Assembly (NCBI GenBank): GCA_000827265.1
Contig: KN834758.1
Coordinates: 1,015,067-1,079,066, forward strand
DNA: 64,000 nt
Source: Collybiopsis luxurians FD-317 M1
Taxonomy: Eukaryota; Basidiomycota; Agaricomycetes; Agaricales; Omphalotaceae
Reading direction: 5' to 3'
Position numbers and translations under genes: made by a program. Positions 57,701 to 64,000 of this stretch are shown here, in pieces; the stretch's first letter is position 1; every line of letters begins with the position of its first letter. Under the pieces are notes generated by a model, which saw nothing but the letters and a program-made list of their open reading frames with translations, was not told the DNA's origin and made no database searches.

Positions 57701-59225
57701 CTAGCATTGTAAAGTCAAGTGCAAACCCATCTTCCTCAATTGGACCAACGGAAGGTACTCAGCCTCATCCATAGAACGTGGTGGTAAAGAAGAAAGACCA
57801 TCTTCATAAACACGCAGCTTGACCGACCGGATACACGACACACCAATCGAAGCAGCGTCCTCTTCATCCGAAATCCATCTGGACAAAATCATATCCATAA
57901 ATAATTCGTGGTCAAACTCAGTCAACGGGACCATTAAGGATAGTGAGTGAAGTTTGGGGATGAGGGGATGGGATGATTGATCGCCGTAAAGGCTTTCCAT
58001 GAGCACTTCGGTGATGGTTCGAGAATAACTGGTCATCTCGGGATCCCAGATGGAAAGCTCCTCGAGGAGGGGAAGCCTTTGTAATAAACCAAGAATGGTC
58101 TTATCCGCCCAGTTTGCCTCAATGATCAAATTCGTTAATGAGCATCCAGAACGGGCCAGAAATCGCTCAACATAGGCGCACGATGCATCACCATTTTGAC
58201 CGTTATGCGTTATGTGGAGTGTAGTGAGTGCGGGGGTAATAAGCGAGTGAAATACGCTCCAGAGGTAGTTTCCACCTCGAACATGAAGATGAGTGAGAGT
58301 TGGGACTGGGATGGCAGCTGGCAGATTAAAACTGAACATGCCCTTAACTTCCTCGGAGATCGTCAGGGTTTGAATATTAGAGCACAAACGCAGCACCTGG
58401 TGCATACCACCGGATAACAATGACAGTTTGATTATCCGGCCCAATACTTCCTGGTTCGGAATAAGTCTTGTGTAAGCGTTAAGCGTTTGCAATGTTGGTG
58501 ACCGAGTAAATATTCCCAAATCAGCCACGCTATCCTTGGCCTTTTCAAAATTTAAGGATTCCAGAGCGGGAAAATCCAGTCCTGACAAGTAAGGAATCTC
58601 CCGAGAGAGAGACTCCAAAGAGAGCGTAACATGGCGCCAGCGAGCACAGCTGCTGACGAGTTTCTGCAAGAGCATGCTATGCTCTCCGCGATGGAAGAGG
58701 CCGTTAGGGAGATAAGAAATATGAATTGTAAGAAGCTGTGGCTTGGAACGCTCGATGTATAAATCAACAGCGTTTCCAAGTTCGGATCCCTCGATACAGT
58801 CCACCGCGATCTTTGACCACACTTTCGAGTGCAAGAGACACAATGATCGCCAACGACTGCACACCGCACTGAGACAAAACGGGGCTTTGGATAAACGGTA
58901 TTTCATTCCACAATAATGAAAGGTAATCGTGGCATATACAGTCGAAAATCTGAGTGAGAAGTTCATTTGGAAGACGATGAATAGGTGCAAGAAGTGAGCG
59001 GAGGGCTATTGCCTTCTCTTGAGCCTCTTCGTACCGAACTCTAGCAGATTGCAGCTGGTTTTCCAATCGAGAAATTTCATCGCGGTAACCATCAAGGTCT
59101 CGGTCTAAAGAATGAAGAAGTCCAGGTATCCCCGATAGGAACTGCTCGGAAATGCCAAAGAGTGACCTAGCATATTTGTAGATGGTCTCCAGAGCGATGT
59201 CCGTGGACGGAGAACTGCTCGACAT
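57701..59225 (-). CDS. F-box protein, array member 1, frame break or new intron after the F-box
   Basis: Starts MSSSSPSTDIALETIYKYAR (ATG 59223-59225). A coiled-coil-like segment (LDRDLDGYRDEISRLENQL) leads to the F-box IHRLPNELLTQIFD, and the rest is a leucine-rich-repeat-like region with VCSRWRSLCLLHSKVW, LYIERSKPQLLTIHISYLPN and LLQRLPLLEELSIWD. Relative to member 3 the frame shifts between TQIFD and FCLSAVC. A 50-nt GT..AG intron (GTATATGCCACG..ATCCAAAG, about 58936-58887) would restore the frame as FD-SPFCLSAVC, but this stretch is coding in the other members. So it is either a pseudogene with a frameshift or a gene with a newly formed intron. F-box proteins are substrate receptors of SCF ubiquitin ligases. 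Confidence 0.7.
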
Positions 59226-59649
59226 AGAGTAGTACCGCAAAACGGGGACGAGCTTTAGAAAAAAAAAAATATCAGACTTGGAATTGAGAAAAATAGACCC
59301 TAATACATGCAAGCAGGAATATAATCGCTTTCTAGCGATTTCTGGACAATTGACAGGGGTGACGATGACAGTTCAGAAGAGAAGGCCACTGAAAAGATTC
59401 GCACAGGCCAAGAATGCGGCATACAGGCTACGGGCCAAGCTGTTAGCGTTCATATCCTCTCCTCCCATTCAATGAGCGATGTCAAGGGCATGATGCAATT
59501 GAGATTGCATGCTATAGGAAAACACCAGCTTTACTTGAATGCGATGTACAGAAACTGCGATATGGTACAATTGACAGAAGGTAATCGTATAGCCTTTCCT
59601 GGTTCCATCTGAGTGCCTACAATGCCTAGTCTTTTGCCACACAAGACTC

Positions 59650-61164
59650 TTAAAAGTCATGGTAGGGAGGCTCGCGCTGTAAATAGAAGCTTAAACCCAT
59701 CTTCCTCAACTGGACCAACGGTAGGAATTCAGCCTCATCCACACGTTCAAAAAGACACAGCCCAACCGACCGGATACAGGACACACCAATCGAGGTGGCG
59801 AAATCTTTATCGGGTAGCCATCTGGACAAAATCATCTCTAAAAATGATTTGCGATCGAACCCAGTCGATGCGATCATCAAGGACAGCGAGTGAAGTTTTG
59901 GGACAATAAGAGGATAGGATGGTTGATAGCCGTGAAGGCTTTCCAAGAACGCTTTGGTGACAGTTCGAGAGCGGCCGGACATCCAGTAACCACGGACGGA
60001 AAGCTCCTCGAGCAAGGGAAGCCTTTGTAATAAATCAAGAATAGTCTCATCCGCCCAATCCGTCTCAATGACAAGATTCGTCGGTGAGCAGCCCGAGCGG
60101 CCCAAGAATTGAGTGACATATGAGCATACTGCTTTACTGTTATCGTTACAATGCGATATTTGGAGGGTAGTGAGTCCTGGGGTAATAAGTGATTGAAGCA
60201 CTTTCTCGAACTCGTCTTGTCCGCCTTCAACACGTAGAGAAGTGAGAGTTGGGATCACAATCGGCTCATTGGAAAAGTCCATCTCATCATCATCCACAGA
60301 GATCACCAGGGTTCGAAGGCTAATGCACGGAGTTAGTACCTCGTGCAGATTACTCAGGAGATTGGTGTATGTCAATTCGGTGAGTCGATTCAGAACTTTC
60401 CGGTTCGGAATAAGTTCCGCGCAGGCTTCTAGGGTTTGAAGTCTCGGTGAACGAGCAAAAACCCCCAAATCTCCCCGGCCATTCTCAATCTGTTCGAGAT
60501 GTAGGGTTTCCAGAGCGGGAAAATCCAGTCCTGATAGATAAGGAAACTTCCGAGAGAGGAACGGCAGCGAGAGCGTGACATGAAACCAACGGGCACAGCA
60601 GTTTACGAGTTTCCGAAAGAGAATCCTATGCCCGTCCTGATTATGGCGACAGTTAGGATCATAATCAAGTCGAAGTGAAAGAAGCTGTGGCTTGGAACGC
60701 TCGATATGCAAATCTACAGCGTTTGCGAGTTGAGAACCTTGGCTACAGTCTACTGTGAAATTTGACCACATTTCCGGGCGCGAGAGACACAGTGATCGCC
60801 AACGACTGCATACTGCACTAAGGAAAAATGGAGTGTTGGATGTCTCGTAGTACCAAGGATCAGAGTCATCGTCGTCGCAAACGTGGTCAAAAATTTGAGT
60901 GAGGAGTTCATTAGGGAGGTAGTGGATAGGCGCAAGAAGCGAGCGGAGGGTCATCGCCTTCTTTTGAGTCTCTTCATACCGAACCCTAACGGATTAAAGC
61001 AGCGCTTCCAAACGAGAGATTTCATTGCGGCAACCATCAAGCTCTTGATCTAAAGATCGGAGAAGTCCAGGTATCTCCGATAGATACTGCTTGGGTATGC
61101 CAGCATATCTGTAGATAGTCTCCAAAAAGATATCCGTGGGGGGAGGACTAGTCCGAGTCGACAT
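59650..61164 (-). pseudogene. F-box protein, array member 2, in-frame stop before the F-box
   Basis: Starts MSTRTSPPPTDIFLETIYRY at 61164. The frame is interrupted by TAA at 60994-60996, where member 3 has a Gln codon (LEALL-stop-SVRVRYEETQ), so a single C-to-T change explains it. After the stop the frame is open to 59650: F-box IHYLPNELLTQIFDHVC, FFLSAVCSRWRSLCLSRPEM, LHIERSKPQLLSLRL and LLQRLPLLEELSVRG. Translation could restart at the Met just before the F-box (MTLRSLLAPIHYLPNELL), losing only the N-terminal coiled coil, so it may still make a product. Member 2 also lacks about five residues (RSLFG-type) in the N-terminal segment. Confidence 0.7.
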
Positions 61165-61580
61165 GGAGTAGTACTGCAAAACGGTGACGAGCTTTAGAGC
61201 AAAGAATTTAGACTTGGAGTTGAGAAAAAAATAGACCCTGATACCTGCGTGCTCAAAAATGGTTACTTAACAATTGACAGAGTTGAGGATCTTAATGACG
61301 GTTGAGAATAAAGCCACCAAATAGATTCGCACGGACCAAAGACGCGTCGAACCGAGTTAAGTATTAGCGTTCGTACCCGAGTGACTCCTCCCGTTCACTG
61401 AGTTATGTCAAGAGCATGGTGCGATTGAAACTTCATGGCACAAAAACACACTAGCTATGAATGTCAAGTACAAGAACAATGAGCAGAAGGTTATCGTAGA
61501 GCCTTTCCATCCGAGTTAGAGTACCCACGAAATCCACTCTTTCTCAAAACACAAAGATACAAAAAGACATAGAATGTAAC

Positions 61581-63092
61581 CTAGCGTTGTAAATAGAAGC
61601 ATAAACCCGATTTCCTCAACTGGACCAGCGGAAGGTACTCAACCTCATCCACAGGTTCAGGAAGACGCAGCGTAACCGACTTGATGCACGACACGCCAAT
61701 CAAAGCAGCGTAATCTTCGTCAGGGATCCATCTGGACAAAATCATCTCCACAAATGATTTGTGGTCAAACCCAGTCAATGCAACCATCAAGGACAGCGAG
61801 TGAAGTTTCGGGACAGTAAGGGGATGTGATGGTCGATAGTCGGGAGGGCTTTCCATGAGCACCTTTTCGGCAATGATATGAGAGCAGCTTGAATGGCTGG
61901 CGGCCCGGTGATCGCGGACGGAAAGCTCCTTGAGCAAGGGAAGCCTTTGTAGTAAACCAAGAATGGTCTTCCCCGCGCAATCCGTTTCAATGACCAGAGT
62001 CGTCGGTAAACAGCCTGAGCGGTCCAGAAATTGCGCAATATGTGAGTATACTGCATCACCGCAATTGTAATAATGTGATATTTGGAGGGTAGTGAGTGCG
62101 GGGGCAACAAGTGAGCGAAATACTCTCTCAAATATGTCTTCTCCGCCTTCAACATGCAGAGAAGTGAGAGTTGGGATCATGATTGGCCAATTGGAAAAGC
62201 CTATTTCTTCATCCGCGTAGATCTCCAGGATTCGAAGATTAGAGCACAAGTGTAATACCTCAAGCAGATTACCGGGAGAATCCAGAGTAGTGTATACCAA
62301 TTTGGTGATGCGGTTCAAAACTTCCTGGTTCGGAATAAGTTCCACCCAAGCTTCAAGCGTTTGAAGTTTTGGTGTACAAGTAAAAACCCCTAAATCTGCT
62401 GCGCCATCTGCGATACCTTTGATATCTAGGATTTCCAGAGCGGGAAATTCCAGTCTTGACAAATAAGGAAATTCCTGAGAGAGGAACTCCAGGTTGAACA
62501 TAACGTGTCGCCAACGGGCACTGCAGTTGACGAGTTTCTGAAAGAGCATATTATGCTCTCCGCGATTTAAGGGGCCGTTAGGGAAATAAGAAATATGAAT
62601 TGTAAGCAGCTGCGGCTTGGAACGTTCGATGTATAAATCAACAGCGTTTCCACCCTTCGATCCTGTCGTACAATGAACGTCAAATTTTGACCACATTTTC
62701 GGGTGCGAGAGACACAAAAATCGCCAACGACCGCATACCGCACTAAGAAAAAATGGAGAGTTAGACATCTTGATACTCCAAGAGTCAAAGACATCGTCGC
62801 AGACACAGTCGAATATATAAATGAGAAGTTCATTCGGAAGGCGGTGAATAGGTGCAAGAAGTGATCGAAGGGTTATTGTTTTCTTTCGAGCCCCTTCGTA
62901 CCGAGCTCTAGCAGACTGAAGCTCGGTTTCCAACCGAGAGATTTCATTGCGGTAATCGACGAGGTCTCGGTCTAAAGATTGGAGGAGTCCAGGTATTCCC
63001 AATAAGTACTGCTCAGGAATGCCATAGAGTGACCTGGCATATTTGCGGATAGCCTCCAGAGAGGTATCAATGGGCGGAGAACCATTCGACAT
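61581..63092 (-). CDS. F-box/leucine-rich protein, array member 3, intact
   Basis: Single open frame of 503 codons from ATG 63092 (MSNGSPPIDTSLEAIRKYAR) to stop at 61581, no intron. Order: predicted coiled coil (LDRDLVDYRNEISRLETELQ), F-box LLAPIHRLPNELLIYIFDCV, SNSPFFLSAVCGRWRFLCLS, then irregular leucine-rich segments including DLYIERSKPQLLTIHISYFP, FPYLSRLEFPALEILDI, PTLTSLHVEGGEDIF, LLQRLPLLKELSVRD and PKLHSLSLMVALTGFDHKSF, ending in a basic tail LRKSGLCFYLQR. F-box proteins hand targets to SCF ubiquitin ligases; the target is unknown. It is the only member in the window with no disruption and serves as the reference for the others. Confidence 0.82.
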   Translation of the reverse strand: MSNGSPPIDTSLEAIRKYARSLYGIPEQYLLGIPGLLQSLDRDLVDYRNEISRLETELQSARARYEGARKKTITLRSLLAPIHRLPNELLIYIFDCVCDDVFDSWSIKMSNSPFFLSAVCGRWRFLCLSHPKMWSKFDVHCTTGSKGGNAVDLYIERSKPQLLTIHISYFPNGPLNRGEHNMLFQKLVNCSARWRHVMFNLEFLSQEFPYLSRLEFPALEILDIKGIADGAADLGVFTCTPKLQTLEAWVELIPNQEVLNRITKLVYTTLDSPGNLLEVLHLCSNLRILEIYADEEIGFSNWPIMIPTLTSLHVEGGEDIFERVFRSLVAPALTTLQISHYYNCGDAVYSHIAQFLDRSGCLPTTLVIETDCAGKTILGLLQRLPLLKELSVRDHRAASHSSCSHIIAEKVLMESPPDYRPSHPLTVPKLHSLSLMVALTGFDHKSFVEMILSRWIPDEDYAALIGVSCIKSVTLRLPEPVDEVEYLPLVQLRKSGLCFYLQR

Positions 63093-63516
63093 GGAGTAAT
63101 ACTGCAAAACGTGGAAGAGCTTTAAGGAAAAAATATGAAAACTCAAAATTCGAGAGAAAAAATCGAATCTTCATACCAGCAATCAGGGATATACGAGTAA
63201 TAGATGTGAACCGGCCGCTAGACGACTGGCAGAGTCGAGGATGTCCGTTGAGAACGAAGCCACCAAAAGATTTCGCACGACGCCTTGGTACATCTAGGCT
63301 ATACAGTCAATGCCCGAGTACCCCAAGCGACACGTCCCCTGCATTGAGTAATATCAAGGGTAAGTATTACGTGATTGAAGTTTTATGCCGCAGAAAACAC
63401 CAGCTAAGTACTTGGGACATCATGCAGTACAAAAATTGTGGTAAATACTCCAGTATTGAAAACAATGTAGGTACTCGTAAAGCGTTTCTGTCCGAGTCCC
63501 CGACAAAAATCTACTC

Positions 63517-64000
63517 TCATACCCATGCGCGACTGGTTATATAAGGAGTAGGGCGCAAAACCCTAAATTGGCGAAAATTGAAGCGCAAACCCATCTTCCT
63601 CAATCGGAGTAGCGGAAGGTACTGAGCCTCATCCATACATTCAGGAAGACGCAGCTCGACCGACTGGATGCACGATACACCGATTGAAGCAGCATACTCT
63701 TCATCAGGAACCCATCTAGACGAAATCATATCTACAAATGACTTGTGGTCAAACCCATTCGGCTGGAACTCCAAAGACAGCGTTCGAAGTTTCGGGATGA
63801 TAGGGAGATGGGATCGTTGATAGCTGTGAAGACTTTCGACGAAGGCTTTAGTGATCATTTGAGAACTTGAATCATTATACGTCCCAGAATCACGGATGGT
63901 GAGCTCCTCGAGTAAGGGAAGCCTTTGTAATAAACCCAGAACGATGTTATCCACCCAGTCTGCCTCTATTATCAGAGTCGTCAACGAGGAGCCAGAATAG
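63517..64000 (-). CDS. F-box protein, array member 4, C-terminal part only
   Basis: Cut by the right edge. The visible frame matches the C-terminal 150 residues of the other members: TLIIEADWVDNIVLGLLQRL, PKLRTLSLEFQPNGFDHKSF and DMISSRWVPDEEYAASIGVS. It continues about 13 residues beyond the usual end (after the LGLRFNF-type tail) to a stop at 63517, so its C-terminus differs from members 1-3. Confidence 0.78.
   Translation of the reverse strand, partial: YSGSSLTTLIIEADWVDNIVLGLLQRLPLLEELTIRDSGTYNDSSSQMITKAFVESLHSYQRSHLPIIPKLRTLSLEFQPNGFDHKSFVDMISSRWVPDEEYAASIGVSCIQSVELRLPECMDEAQYLPLLRLRKMGLRFNFRQFRVLRPTPYITSRAWV

Larger units (their letters stand above)
57701..64000 (-). repeat. Head-to-tail F-box gene array, period about 1.94 kb
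   Basis: At least four same-strand F-box genes end at 57701, 59650, 61581 and 63517, so spacings are 1,949, 1,931 and 1,936 bp. Intergenic DNA (about 400 bp) is also related: each gene is preceded by ATTCGACATGGAGTAATACTG-like sequence and an A-rich stretch. The array continues beyond the right edge. Confidence 0.9.

Noticed and set aside
1..64000. Organised biosynthetic gene cluster
   Set aside because: The two reductases and the peroxidase are separated by core cellular genes; no methyltransferase, P450, transporter or cluster regulator lies nearby.

Overview
The window looks like nuclear DNA from a mushroom-forming basidiomycete (Agaricomycetes). Most genes are split by short introns of about 45-60 nt with GT-AG ends, and their junctions can be placed by restoring known protein motifs. 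The gene content fits: adenylate-forming reductases, a secreted plant-type peroxidase, a KDM3-type JmjC demethylase, Ssk1, and an expanded F-box family. A 59-N scaffold gap lies at 16078-16136. No rRNA, tRNA or CRISPR array was found.

Layout. (1) 1-2401 and 20021-23960 are two same-strand copies of an A-T-R adenylate-forming reductase; the first runs off the left edge. They share a TATA box and an identical 19-bp upstream block. Between them lie a secreted heme peroxidase (3439-5512, minus), ARS2/SERRATE (6418-9546), an SSK1-type response regulator (9801-14108) and a decayed F-box gene carrying a non-autonomous Mutator-like element (15239-16641) with a perfect 9-bp target-site duplication. 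(2) 24946-25936 is ribosomal protein uL2. (3) 26916-30587 is a tandem duplication of a secreted beta-propeller gene. (4) 30588-34669 is gene-poor, with one doubtful gene. (5) 34670-38279 is a KDM3-like H3K9 demethylase. (6) 38280-42160 is gene-poor. (7) 42161-45422 is an SS18/Snf11-like SWI/SNF subunit with poly-Q and Met/Gly/Asn-rich tails. (8) 47035-49666 is a Ran1/Ksp1-like kinase with a repetitive proline-rich tail that ends next to a tandem non-coding repeat. (9) 50936-57053 holds a sulfotransferase-fold protein, a UCH deubiquitinase, an unknown single-pass membrane protein with a His-Gly run, and a GH28 pectinase-like enzyme. (10) 57701-64000 is a head-to-tail array of at least four F-box genes with a period of about 1.94 kb, in different states of decay.

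How they relate. This is not one pathway. Core nuclear genes (ARS2, SSK1, uL2, KDM3, SS18, kinase, UCH) alternate with fast-evolving accessory loci. The accessory part shows three kinds of duplication: dispersed (reductases, about 21.6 kb apart), a tandem pair (beta-propellers) and a tandem array (F-box). The most unusual structures are the evenly spaced F-box array with a possible newly formed intron, the Mutator-like insertion that splits a readable ORF, and the kinase tail built from repeated proline-rich units.
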